DNA of 64,000 nucleotides. Origin: Tautonia plasticadhaerens. GTDB lineage: Bacteria > Planctomycetota > Planctomycetia > Isosphaerales > Isosphaeraceae. The translations under genes were made by a program, and so were the position numbers. Positions 49,858 through 58,107 of this stretch are shown piece after piece (position 1 is the stretch's first letter; every line of letters begins with the position of its first letter). The notes under the pieces are model-generated. The model had not been told where the DNA came from, searched no databases, and saw only the letters and a program-made list of their open reading frames with translations. The stretch lies in assembly GCF_007752535.1 (NCBI RefSeq), contig NZ_CP036426.1:3472001-3536000 (forward strand), read 5' to 3'.

Positions 49858-51774
49858 TTACGCCGCTTCCGCCACGGCCTTGGCTTCTTCCGCACCGAAC
49901 GCCATGCCTTCGGGGAGCCACTGTCGCAGCGCTTCCACCTGCTCCGGCGTTTTGCCGTGCGTCTGCGGTTCGGCAAACGCTTCGTTCAGTTGCGTCACCA
50001 GCGCCGCCCGTTTCGAGTTCCGGCGGTGCGATACCCACAGGGCACCGAGGACGCGCTCGCCGACCTCGAGCAACTGCCCGATCTTGATGCGGCCAAAGAA
50101 GTTGGCGGCAGTCGGTCGCCAGTATGCGGCCACGTTCACCCCGGTCTGAGCCAGTGCGGCATCGTAGACCGTCCGCTGCTTGCCAGCGCCGGGAGCGAGC
50201 TTCGGCTGGAGCGTCATCGCCGTGCAGTAGGCCAGAATCCGGTGCTTGTCGGCCTCGTCCAGCCGCTGGAAGGCGGCGAGCTGGGCGGCTTCGGTCTTCT
50301 CCCGCAGCCACGCCAGCGGCAGGGCTTCGCGGATGGCTTCCAGTCGTGCGGCGGCGGCGGTCTGCTCGCCTCCGCTGGGGCGTGGGTAGCTCTGGTTGAA
50401 GCTGACGTTCGCCCCGTCAAACCCGCCCTGGCTGGTCAGCACCTTCCGGGCGGCGGTCACCACCAGCAGGTCGAAGGCGATGGCCGGGTTTTCGGCGATG
50501 GCGACCTGAGCCACCTGCGTCCGGTAGGCTTTCAGGTCGTCGATCAGCGCCTGCGAGAGGGCGGGCTTGGCCGGGGCGGATTCTTCGCTGTCTTCCTCGT
50601 CGCTGCTGGCCTGAGCGGTGGCGGCGGCTTTCTTGTCCTCCGGCTTCACCAGCCCTTTGTCGATGCTGAGCCTGCCGCCCCAGACCACTCTGACGAAGCA
50701 TCCGGCCAGCTTCTTCTGCTCGGGGTCGAAGTCGGTGAATGATTCCAGCTTCTCCTCGACAGCTTCTCGTTTCTCTTCCGCCAAGCGGCACTGCTCATAA
50801 AGGGATTCCAGCTCGTCATCGTCTTCGGTCGCGTCAATCGCGTCCTCGATCCGCTGTTCCTCAGCCTTTGCCGCTTCCAGTTCGGCCATCAGGTCGGCGG
50901 GAGCATCCAGCGGCACGGGCTGAATCCGGCCAAATTTCGAGAGCGTCGAGTAATCGCCCTCGAAATCCGCCTCCACCCATCCCCAGCCATCGGCGCGGAG
51001 CTTTTCGGCTTCCGCTTCCAGCTTTTCCCCGGCCAGGCGGTGCAGCAGCGTCATGTCCTCCAGATACACGTCCTCCCCGAACAGGTCAGACCTCGTCTTG
51101 CCGCCAGCGGCTTGATAGGCTTCCAGCCCGACAAATGCGGTCAGCTTGCTGTCGGCCTTCGCCATCTTGTCGGTCAGCAGCGAGCGAATTTCGCTGGCGT
51201 GGTGAATCTGCCAGCCATTCTTCACCTGCTTGTAAACCTTCAGCTGCCGCTTGCGGTCATCCGTGATGGTGAAGGCTTCCAGCACCTCCAGCTTCAGCTT
51301 CCCCTCCCGGTACTCTTCCAGCAGTTCCGGCGCGACACGCCCCAGCTTGAGCCGCTGGAGCACATGCTTCTCCGTCTTGCCGAACCGCTGCCCGATCTGT
51401 TCGGCGGTTTCGCTCTTCTCCACCAGCGCGGCGAAGGCTTCAAATTCGTCCGCCGGATGCATCGCCAGCCGCACCATGTTCTCGGCGAGGCTCATTTCCT
51501 GTGCCTGTTCCTCGGTAACGATCAGGCAGGGCACCGCGTGGTCTTCCGGCAGCTGGCCTTCCGCGATCAGGGCTTGCAGCGCCTCCAGTCGGCGGCTGCC
51601 AGCGCTGACGAAATACTTGCCCTTCTTGCCGGGGTAGGCGGTCAGGTTCTGCATCAGGCCGTGGGCGAGGATGCTTGCTTTCATTTCGTCCAGCGGGGAC
51701 TTGCTGCTGCTGCCACGCCTCACGTTCAAGGGGGACTTGCTAAGTTTCTTTACTTCGATGGTTTGTGCAGTCAT
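49858..51774 (-). CDS. ParB/Srx-type protein, large plasmid form
   Basis: The 638-residue protein has the ParB N-terminal nuclease-like domain (LSKSPLNVRRGSSSKSPLDE, LMQNLTAYPGKKGKYFVSAG, then SRRLEALQAL), then AENMVRLAMHPADEFEAF and a HTH (GQRFGKTEKHVLQRLKLGRV). The C-terminal 400 residues are helical with an acidic stretch. Such long ParB-like proteins without ParA are common in plasmids and ICEs. Role in partition or DNA-binding regulation is likely. It overlaps the zinc-ribbon gene start region by 35 bases. Confidence 0.85.
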   Translation of the reverse strand: MTAQTIEVKKLSKSPLNVRRGSSSKSPLDEMKASILAHGLMQNLTAYPGKKGKYFVSAGSRRLEALQALIAEGQLPEDHAVPCLIVTEEQAQEMSLAENMVRLAMHPADEFEAFAALVEKSETAEQIGQRFGKTEKHVLQRLKLGRVAPELLEEYREGKLKLEVLEAFTITDDRKRQLKVYKQVKNGWQIHHASEIRSLLTDKMAKADSKLTAFVGLEAYQAAGGKTRSDLFGEDVYLEDMTLLHRLAGEKLEAEAEKLRADGWGWVEADFEGDYSTLSKFGRIQPVPLDAPADLMAELEAAKAEEQRIEDAIDATEDDDELESLYEQCRLAEEKREAVEEKLESFTDFDPEQKKLAGCFVRVVWGGRLSIDKGLVKPEDKKAAATAQASSDEEDSEESAPAKPALSQALIDDLKAYRTQVAQVAIAENPAIAFDLLVVTAARKVLTSQGGFDGANVSFNQSYPRPSGGEQTAAAARLEAIREALPLAWLREKTEAAQLAAFQRLDEADKHRILAYCTAMTLQPKLAPGAGKQRTVYDAALAQTGVNVAAYWRPTAANFFGRIKIGQLLEVGERVLGALWVSHRRNSKRAALVTQLNEAFAEPQTHGKTPEQVEALRQWLPEGMAFGAEEAKAVAEAA

Positions 51775-51970
51775 ACTGTGGTTCCTTATCCGTATGGTTA
51801 ATGAGAGGCCGGGTTGCAGCCCCGGCCTTTAGTTTTTGGCGCTTCCTCTCCGCTTTCTTGCGACAGGCTTCCGAGCAATACGCCTTGCTGCGACGCTGAA
51901 ACTCCATTTCAGTCCCGCATTCCATGCACCGCATTACGAGCGGCTGATTACACGCTTTGCATATCCTCAT
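51740..51970 (-). CDS. small zinc-ribbon protein
   Basis: A 76-residue protein. CKACNQPL, CMECGTEM and CSEACRKKA give paired Cys, a zinc-ribbon similar to small plasmid proteins. Its C-terminus runs over the hairpin at 51806-51828 and 35 bases into the ParB gene, so a shorter product is possible. Confidence 0.55.
   Translation of the reverse strand: MRICKACNQPLVMRCMECGTEMEFQRRSKAYCSEACRKKAERKRQKLKAGAATRPLINHTDKEPQYDCTNHRSKET
51806..51828. repeat. GC hairpin before the ParB-like gene
   Basis: AGGCCGGG-N7-CCCGGCCT. Stands between the zinc-ribbon part and the ParB start; inside the longest form of the zinc-ribbon gene. Confidence 0.45.
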
Positions 51971-52064
51971 TCGTCCGTCTTAGCACGGCTTAGCGTGACT
52001 GTCCACGAAAGAATTAAGGGTAAGCGAGCCGAAGGCGAGCGCCGCGATTTTCCCGCCGCCCCAG

Positions 52065-52235
52065 TCAGTTGCCCGACTGTTCCGCCCTCTCCTTTGCCCG
52101 TTCCTCCTCGTACAGCCGATAGGCAAGCTGCCGCACCTGCTCCGAATCCGGCGGGAAGTCTCCCGTTTCCCGCCAGATGGTCACATACGCCACGAGGGCG
52201 CAGTTGTGGAACAGGTCGTTTAGAATGTCGTCCAT
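52065..52235 (-). CDS. small hypothetical protein
   Basis: A 56-residue protein starting MDDILNDLFHNCALVAYVTI at 52235. The sequence WRETGDFPPDSEQVRQLAYR LYEEERAK is known from small plasmid/phage proteins. AAGG before the ATG is moderate. Confidence 0.55.
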   Translation of the reverse strand: MDDILNDLFHNCALVAYVTIWRETGDFPPDSEQVRQLAYRLYEEERAKERAEQSGN

Positions 52236-52239
52236 GGCC

Positions 52240-52407
52240 TTACCCCGTTGATTCCTGCCCCAGCCGGTACGCCTCCATGAGCGCCTGTTTGACGCTCCAG
52301 CAAGCAACGCTGTGGAAGTCCAGCGAATCCGCGTTGCGAGCCTCCAGCGATGCTATGCCAAGATGCTTTGTCGCGATTGCGGTAAGCTGTGCGTGTAAAT
52401 CGTCCAT
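52240..52407 (-). CDS. DUF6900-like small protein
   Basis: ATG 52407 to TAA 52240-52242, 55 residues. It has LTAIATKHLGIASLEARNAD followed by SLDFHSVACWSVKQALMEAY, which matches the DUF6900 pattern (short helical protein of plasmids and phages). It ends five bases before the start of the next gene. Confidence 0.68.
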   Translation of the reverse strand: MDDLHAQLTAIATKHLGIASLEARNADSLDFHSVACWSVKQALMEAYRLGQESTG

Positions 52408-52426
52408 GGCGTTTCCCTTTCAAGGT

Positions 52427-52448
52427 GGGCGGCGCTTTCACGCCGCCC
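52427..52448. repeat. intergenic GC hairpin
   Basis: GGGCGGCG-CTTTCA-CGCCGCCC between the methyltransferase stop (52458) and the DUF6900-like start. Confidence 0.65.
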
Positions 52449-52457
52449 GGTTGGAGG

Positions 52458-53216
52458 TTAATTACTCTGGCTTTCGGCTACCGCCTCCGGCTTCTCAAAC
52501 ACCACGCAGGTATCGTGTAGGCCGGGAATAAACGCCGTGTTGTACCGCCTGCGGCTGCTGGTCGAGCCGTGCGAGAACCGGATAATGTCGGTCACGCGCT
52601 GCTCATATCCCAGCGAGAAAGCCGCCTGCTTTGTCAGATAGGTAAGCGGCAGGAATCCAAGCTCGCGGTCGTTGTAGTCGCCGATTAGCACGGCCAGTTT
52701 CCCACCCGGTGACAGGCGGTGCCAAATCGCCTGCATGGCTTCTTTGAGCTTTTCCACGAAGTCGGTCAGCGTTGGCTGCGCGGACAAATCACGCGGGTCA
52801 TTGCTGTAGGCAATCATGCGCCAGTAAGGCGGATGAATCCAAGCGAAGTCGAATACCTCACCCTCCGTGGCAGTTTCCAGTTCTTCCGCGTTGCAGGCAT
52901 CCAAACCGGTGCGGAGGTCGCCGGAATAGCACGGGATTCCGAGGCTGCGGCATACATCCCCGGCAGTACCCGAGCCGCTCATAACATCCAGCACGCTTTC
53001 CGGCTGGAAATACAGAATCAGGTCGCGAATCAGGTTGCCGCTGCAATTTCCGCGATAGTTGCGGTTGCCGTAAATTCCGGCATCGGCGTTGTGGTAGAGG
53101 CTGGTAAGCCACGGCACGGGGCTCTCGTTCCGGGGCGGTTGCGGAAGCTGGACGTACCGGGGGGCGCGGTAGGACTGGCGGAAGGCTTCTAAGTGTGCGT
53201 TAGTTGTCATTTGCAT
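52458..53216 (-). CDS. DNA methyltransferase (N4/N6-type)
   Basis: The 252-residue protein has the SAM motif DVMSGSGT (77-84) and the catalytic motif HPPYW (128-132), a variant of DPPY/W with His in place of the first Asp, and later GGKLAVLIGDYND. No target-recognition domain is obvious and no restriction enzyme stands beside it. It probably protects the element's DNA or regulates genes. Start at 53216 or 53210. Confidence 0.82.
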   Translation of the reverse strand: MQMTTNAHLEAFRQSYRAPRYVQLPQPPRNESPVPWLTSLYHNADAGIYGNRNYRGNCSGNLIRDLILYFQPESVLDVMSGSGTAGDVCRSLGIPCYSGDLRTGLDACNAEELETATEGEVFDFAWIHPPYWRMIAYSNDPRDLSAQPTLTDFVEKLKEAMQAIWHRLSPGGKLAVLIGDYNDRELGFLPLTYLTKQAAFSLGYEQRVTDIIRFSHGSTSSRRRYNTAFIPGLHDTCVVFEKPEAVAESQSN

Positions 53217-53228
53217 CTTTCCTTATCT

Positions 53229-53480
53229 TAGTTGATTTGGGTTTCAGCGGGGGGCTTGCTTTGAAGCCCGCCGCTGAAACCCTGGCTCGCGCCGAGCAGC
53301 GGGGGTGGGAGCGGAAAGGCCTGAGCACGGTGAGGGGTATCTCCCGGCTTTGTCGCTCGCGGCAAAGTTGGGGATACGCCGTGCGAACCGTAGGCGAGCG
53401 CAGCGAGGGCCTTGAAGCGGAGAGGGGGCAGGAGCCCCCTGAACGCTTGCATGGGAACTGGGCGTGGCCTGTTGGCCACG
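53229..53480 (-). ncRNA. structured noncoding stretch, copy A
   Basis: Part of a gene-free stretch (53217-53677). It begins with a long inverted repeat (GGGTTTCAGCGG / CCGCTGAAACCC with GGGCTT / AAGCCC inside) just upstream of the methyltransferase start, then GAGCAGCGGGGGTGGGAGCG, CGAGCGCAGCGAGG, GGAGAGGGGGCAGGAGCCCC and GTGGCCTGTTGGCCAC. The same elements in the same order occur at 45.9-46.1 kb. Beyond 53480 I see no gene before 53678. Confidence 0.4.
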
Positions 53481-53677
53481 CGCCGCTTGGGCTATGGCAT
53501 TGCTTGCGATAGGGATGGAAACCGGATGGCCGAGACGCTTCAGCGGCTCGGTGCGCAGCATGACAGCCCGGCCCGAAGGGATCGCCGTGAAACCGCCGGT
53601 GAAAGACTTCCCGCCACCGGTGCCGCTCCGGCTGGCCATCGCCCCGGCCGCCATTAGAATAGCGCCGGAGGTGCCCC

Positions 53678-54352
53678 ATGCCGCTGAGCGATGCCGAGCT
53701 GGCCCTGATCGCTGCTATCCACGCTGATCCGCGAAACGACGCCCCGCGGCTGGCCTATGCCGACTGGCTGGAAGCGAACGGCCTGGGCGACGAAGCCAAA
53801 TTCATCCGCGTCCAGTGCGAGCAGCCGTATTTCTCGCTCATCACGCGGGATGGGATTCGGCCTGCCACGGATTCCGGGCGGATCAAGTTTGAAGACCCCG
53901 AGCGGATGGAGCAGGCGATTGAGCTGCTGGGCCGCATCTACCCCTCAGAGCGGTACCCGGAGACCCGCTATTACGATGAGTACCGCCGTGGCCTGCCGCT
54001 CTACGAGGAAAAACTGAACGACGGGAACCTGCGGTACAGCGCGGCACAGATCAGAGCCGACATGTCGCCGCTGGTGCGGTATCGGCTCCATCTGGAGACT
54101 TCCAGGCTAGCCGACTGGCTGAACCATCCAATCATGCAGTTCGTGGATGTGCTCCGGATTTCACCCGGCTGGGAAGATGACGATGACGTCGAAGATATCC
54201 GCGCCGATGATCTGCGGGCACTGGCCGCCTCCCCACTGATCGACCGCCTGGAGAAGCTGGGCCTGGGCGTCGACATGGCACCGGACGCGGTAGAGCTTGC
54301 CCGCTCCCTCGAGCGTCGCGTGGAAGTGGAGTACGGAGACTGGACGATTTAA
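53678..54352 (+). CDS. TIGR02996-domain protein
   Basis: A 224-residue protein that starts with MPLSDAELALIAAIHADPRN and DAPRLAYADWLEANG followed by DEAKFIRVQCEQ, the TIGR02996 domain (a short motif often in repeat-containing proteins of Planctomycetes and Myxobacteria). The rest is helical with no leucine-rich repeats. Function unknown. It points rightward, divergent from the methyltransferase. Confidence 0.7.
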   Translation: MPLSDAELALIAAIHADPRNDAPRLAYADWLEANGLGDEAKFIRVQCEQPYFSLITRDGIRPATDSGRIKFEDPERMEQAIELLGRIYPSERYPETRYYDEYRRGLPLYEEKLNDGNLRYSAAQIRADMSPLVRYRLHLETSRLADWLNHPIMQFVDVLRISPGWEDDDDVEDIRADDLRALAASPLIDRLEKLGLGVDMAPDAVELARSLERRVEVEYGDWTI

Positions 54353-54738
54353 CTACCGCCAGTTCTCCCCACTCGGATCGTCAGGCAGGCTCGTCGTTTC
54401 TGGCGGGAGCGACGGCTTCCTTCGAGTCAGCGGGCGTGCGGGGCAGTGCCGCAGGCACCGGAGCGGGAGCGAAGCCCGGGAGCACTCGACGGCGCCAGAC
54501 GGGACGCTAGGGCACTCACCGGTGGACATCCAAACACAGGCCGGTTATCTTCCGCGATCAGAGAATCTGGTGTGACCGGGTGCTGCATCCGCCATGGCGG
54601 TTGATGGAACCGGATGTACGAGCCGGAGGTGGAAATCCTGGGTAAAGCGGTAAAGTAGGCGATGTGAGGCGACCGAGCTAGAGCAGAGAAACTGATGGCG
54701 TAAGGCTTGAGGCAGTCAGTGTTTTTGGTGGATGGGCA
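54353..54738 (+). ncRNA. 386-nt leader before the deaminase
   Basis: No gene. It contains GC-rich inverted repeats such as GCCGCAGGCACCGGAGCGGG... and ACCGGGTGC / GCATCCGC pieces, and GGAGCGGGAGCGAAGCCCGG near 54468 that resembles a part of copy B at 46.1 kb. AvcD-type deaminases are known to be held off by an RNA (AvcI) encoded just upstream; this stretch is a candidate for such an RNA by position. Confidence 0.35.
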
Positions 54739-56400
54739 ATGGCCAAGCAATCCCGTCAGAGATCGGCCCAGTCTGATAGGATCAAAGCGGCTCCTTACGC
54801 TGCCGACGATCTGCCAGCAGAGTCTGCGCGAATTGCAGACAAAGATACATCGAGCGCCTCGCCGGATGGATCAACCCGATCTGCAAAAGACTTCCTATAT
54901 CAGAATTTTTCAGAATCAGAGCTGGTGCTGGGCTTGGTTGCGGCGGTCGGCACCGACCTCAAGAGCGTGATCGGAACGATTGAAGATCGTTTGAAAATAT
55001 TTGGATACACGACCATTGTAATCAAGATCTCCAAGGACGTCATTCCACGCGTTGCCAAGATCAAACCCCTTAACGAGGGGAGTGCTGGCTACGTCCGCAC
55101 TGACGCCTTGATGACTGCCGGAGATGATGCCCGAAAACTATCGGATGATTCGTCGATCCTGGCACTGGGGGTAGCAGCCAGAATCGCGTCTGATCGCAAT
55201 TATGAAGGCAGCGATATTACGCAGGGCCTTAAGCCCAAATTTGCCTACATTGTGGATTCCCTGAAGCACCCCTCCGAAGTGACTCGCCTGCGGGAGATTT
55301 ACCCGGAATCGTTCTATCTCGTTGGAGTACACGCTGACGAAAATCGCAGGAGGGAGGTGTTGACTGAAGAGAAGAGAATGACGGAAGACGAAGCTACCCG
55401 CTTGATGCAGCGGGATGAGGACGAACAGCTGTCATATGGGCAGCGGACGAGCGACACATTCCATATGTCGGACTTCTTTGTTCGGTTCGACGAAAGCGCG
55501 GACAAGCTGAAGCAGGATCTTTGGCGATTCCTCGACATTATTTTTGGTAACCCGTACATTACGCCGCTGTTCGATGAGTTTGCCATGTTCATGGCATTCT
55601 CGGCAGCGCTGCGCTCAGCAGATTTGTCCAGACAGGTCGGGGCGGTGCTTGCGAAGAATGAGGAACTCTTGTCAACCGGAGCTAACGATTGCCCCCGGTT
55701 TGGGGGTGGGCTTTATTGGCCATACTACGATGCTCCCAGTCGACGCTACGCAGACGTTCCTGGAGGCAGGGATTACACCCTTGGCGTCGACTCCAATAAG
55801 GCTGAGCAGCAAGACATCATCGAAAGCATTTTAAAGGACTCTAGCAATCATGTTAAAGACCTAGATGCGTTTCGAGCGGTGCTGAGGAGCAGCCGAATCG
55901 GTGATCTTACTGAGTACGGCCGCGTCGTGCACGCCGAAATGGAGGCGATGCTGTCCTGTGCGCGGAACAATATCAGTTGCCGTGATGCCACGCTTTATGG
56001 GACGACCTTCCCATGTCATAATTGCGCCAAGCATATAATTGCGGCAGGCATTAAGAGAGTCGTTTACGTCGAGCCCTATCCAAAGAGCAAGGCCGTTGAT
56101 TTCCACAGAGATTCGCTTGTGCTCGGATTCTCCGAACGCGAACAAGCAGTCCGCTTTGAACCATTCGTCGGCGTAGGCCCTAGAAGGTTTTTCGACCTCT
56201 TCTCCATGGGCCTAAGCTCCGGATATCCGGTGGTGAGGAAGGACAAGCGAACAGGTAAGGTCATTGATTGGAAACCAGAGACAGCGAGGCTCAGGCTTCA
56301 ACTGATGCCGCTGTCATATCTCCAACTTGAAACCTTGGCCGGATCACTATTCACGGATTTCCTGATCGAGAAGGAGGGCACGGATGGCCAGCCAAAATGA
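54739..56400 (+). CDS. anti-phage dCTP deaminase (DcdV/AvcD-like)
   Basis: The 553-residue protein has two parts. Residues about 60-270 form a P-loop-like kinase domain opening with ELVLGLVAAVGTDLKSV (G-x4-G-T-D), the start seen in DcdV. Residues about 290-530 form a deoxycytidylate deaminase with H398-A-E400 and P425-C426-x2-C429, after SRQVGAVLAKNEEL. Family members deplete dCTP/dCMP during phage infection. Length and order match DcdV. The gene body is less GC-rich than the neighbours, which suggests transfer. It is followed, with 17 bases overlap, by a small gene. Confidence 0.85.
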   Translation: MAKQSRQRSAQSDRIKAAPYAADDLPAESARIADKDTSSASPDGSTRSAKDFLYQNFSESELVLGLVAAVGTDLKSVIGTIEDRLKIFGYTTIVIKISKDVIPRVAKIKPLNEGSAGYVRTDALMTAGDDARKLSDDSSILALGVAARIASDRNYEGSDITQGLKPKFAYIVDSLKHPSEVTRLREIYPESFYLVGVHADENRRREVLTEEKRMTEDEATRLMQRDEDEQLSYGQRTSDTFHMSDFFVRFDESADKLKQDLWRFLDIIFGNPYITPLFDEFAMFMAFSAALRSADLSRQVGAVLAKNEELLSTGANDCPRFGGGLYWPYYDAPSRRYADVPGGRDYTLGVDSNKAEQQDIIESILKDSSNHVKDLDAFRAVLRSSRIGDLTEYGRVVHAEMEAMLSCARNNISCRDATLYGTTFPCHNCAKHIIAAGIKRVVYVEPYPKSKAVDFHRDSLVLGFSEREQAVRFEPFVGVGPRRFFDLFSMGLSSGYPVVRKDKRTGKVIDWKPETARLRLQLMPLSYLQLETLAGSLFTDFLIEKEGTDGQPK

Positions 56401-56587
56401 ATCGTCCCCCTCGCAAGAGGAAGATCGCTTCCTGATCTACTTGCAGTGGGCCCGAGAGGAGGTTCGTTCCTGGCCGGAATGGAAACAGAACCTACTTGGA
56501 TGGCACTACAGCAAGAAGCGGGCGCGCGAGGCCGGGGAGCGTGAACAGAGCGACAAATCAGATTATGGGCCAGGTCGCAAAGCCTAG
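56384..56587 (+). CDS. small companion of the deaminase
   Basis: A 67-residue protein overlapping the deaminase 3' end by 17 bases. It is acidic at the start and basic at the end (YSKKRAREAGEREQ), with WAREEVRSWPEWKQNLLGW in the middle. It could be a regulator or immunity-type partner; not known from DcdV systems to me. The next 247 bases hold no clear gene, but a hairpin at 56655-56677. Confidence 0.6.
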   Translation: MASQNESSPSQEEDRFLIYLQWAREEVRSWPEWKQNLLGWHYSKKRAREAGEREQSDKSDYGPGRKA

Positions 56588-56654
56588 GAGGAGTGTCCGT
56601 TTACGATACGTTTAATCCCGGCTGCCAACCACCACTCCCGGCACACGAAACACG

Positions 56655-56677
56655 GGCGGCGAGCCGATGGCGCCGCC
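56655..56677. repeat. GC hairpin after the deaminase pair
   Basis: GGCGGCG-N9-CGCCGCC, of the same arm type as the hairpins in the minus operon. A terminator role is possible. Confidence 0.5.
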
Positions 56678-56834
56678 GCCCGGGCGGCCAGCTACTCGGC
56701 TCGGTCGTTACTGAGGGCGCGGCTGGGGATGAGCGTGGCCGCGCATCTACCTCGCTCTGGTCGAAAGCACTGATGCGGTGCCAGCATCCGACACCAGAAC
56801 CCGAGGCAGCCCCGCACCAGTAGCTGCTTCTAGC

Positions 56835-57659
56835 TCAGCGGAAAGCATTCTTATCCCCGGCCTCGAACGCCCGGAATCGCTCCTCCGCCTTCTGAGCGAA
56901 ATCACTCGTCAGGTCCTGCACCTTCCCATGCTGGACCCGGTCCAGATCGCGTAGCTCGATGAGTGATTCCTGTCTCCCGTCCCGGTTGATCAGGATGCCG
57001 CCGAAGAAGAACGCGGGGCTGCCGAAGTGTGTGTTCGCCAGGAGCCGCAGGAAGGCATCCTTCGTTTCCTGGTAGATGGCTTCTGTCATCACGACGAAAC
57101 GCCTCGGGTCACCCACATCCCCCGCGCCGAGGATGGCGTCTTTGTGCCTTAGGACGATTTGCCGGATCGTCTCCTGCTGGTAATCGTCTACCGGGTAATC
57201 GCAGGGCTCCTTGTGGGTAATCGTTCCTGCCTCTAGAGCTTTGAGCGCCGCCGCCGCTGCGCCGCAACAATCGCTCGGCGTAGATTGGCCAGGCCGGACC
57301 ACCTTGCCGACCTGCCCGTCGCTGGTGATGCCGACATGCGGGCCGAAAAACATCAGCGCTGCGCCGGGCTCAGGGATATGGTGGGAGAACGCGCCAAGCC
57401 CGGTCATGCCCGCGAACGGGAAGCCATTGAGGCCGCCCTGGACGAACGGGCCAACCATATCGGTCCGGGGCAGCCCGACACTGTTGAGGTCGTCGCTGCA
57501 AATGCTGGTCAGGAAGGCGACTTGCTCCGGGCTGATGCCGTACTCGCGATTTGCATAAGCTAAAAATGCATTGATGTAGTAGCTGGATTCAACCGCCCTG
57601 GGATAGTAGGAGCTCACGTTGCTGCCAGCGCGGATATCGAGCACGGCGCGGTCCTCCAT
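56835..57659 (-). CDS. LCIB-type beta-carbonic anhydrase homologue
   Basis: The protein has about 274-277 residues (ATG 57659; GTG 57668 possible). TSICSDDLN, GGLNGFPFAGMTGLGAFSHH, FGPHVGITSDGQVGKVVRPG and SDCCGAAAAAL are the LCIB/C signature. Cys in CSDD (57), His in PHVGI (111) and Cys in DCCG (134/135) are the zinc ligands, with the D-R pair expected nearby. The family hydrates CO2 in algae and some bacteria. No linked carboxysome or bicarbonate transporter gene is seen. Its purpose on a mobile element is unclear. Confidence 0.82.
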   Translation of the reverse strand: MEDRAVLDIRAGSNVSSYYPRAVESSYYINAFLAYANREYGISPEQVAFLTSICSDDLNSVGLPRTDMVGPFVQGGLNGFPFAGMTGLGAFSHHIPEPGAALMFFGPHVGITSDGQVGKVVRPGQSTPSDCCGAAAAALKALEAGTITHKEPCDYPVDDYQQETIRQIVLRHKDAILGAGDVGDPRRFVVMTEAIYQETKDAFLRLLANTHFGSPAFFFGGILINRDGRQESLIELRDLDRVQHGKVQDLTSDFAQKAEERFRAFEAGDKNAFR

Positions 57660-57783
57660 AAATGGCACGGGGGGAATCCGAGCCTATTCTCACCGTGCCG
57701 TGGGCGGCATGCAACCGTCCTTTCGGATCTCGCGTAAGCCATTTGTGGAAAACAAGATGGGACTGCGGCGGCACGGCCCGCGG

Positions 57784-58065
57784 CTAGAACGGCAACTCGT
57801 CCGGGTCACTGAGCACAGGCAGCTCGTGGCACACGATCTTCTCGCCGGCGGCCAGGCGGCGGGCCTGCTCCCGTTCCACGAAGCTCTCGATCTGCTGTTC
57901 GTGCCGCCGCAGCCCTAGGTAATCACGATAGCCCTGCCGGTCGCCGTTCCAGTGCCGGGCGACGGTTGTGGCGAAGCCTTTGGCGCCGATTTCGGCCATG
58001 TGTTTCGAGCCATGGCGCTCAAACGTGGTGCGCCCGCCCTTGCTTCCTGCTGCGCTGCGGTCCAT
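57784..58065 (-). CDS. KGG-like small protein
   Basis: A 93-residue basic protein with SKGGRTTFERHGSKHMAEIG and AKGFATTVARHWNGDRQGYR, like the stress-induced KGG motifs and related plasmid proteins. C-terminus is acidic. A lone gene pointing left, away from the promoter at 58108. Confidence 0.6.
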   Translation of the reverse strand: MDRSAAGSKGGRTTFERHGSKHMAEIGAKGFATTVARHWNGDRQGYRDYLGLRRHEQQIESFVEREQARRLAAGEKIVCHELPVLSDPDELPF

Positions 58066-58107
58066 CCGGCACGGATAGCACGGTCAAGCGTGCAGCGCAA
58101 GAATCGC

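Noticed and set aside
53470-53520. promoter-like TTGGCC...TATGGC before the TIGR02996 gene
   Set aside because: Spacer only 15 nt and the start codon is more than 150 bases away; not convincing.
53217-53677. frames of 80-136 codons on both strands
   Set aside because: Same reason: shadows of inverted repeats, no conserved pattern.
54560-54700. group II intron 3' end in the deaminase leader
   Set aside because: GGAACCGGATG and GGTGGAAATCC recall intron domain V pieces, but no domain V stem of the right form and no reverse transcriptase gene is present.
56593-56823. 76-codon frame with a GTG start after the deaminase pair
   Set aside because: Ribosome-binding site overlaps the start and the product has no folded look; covers a GC hairpin.
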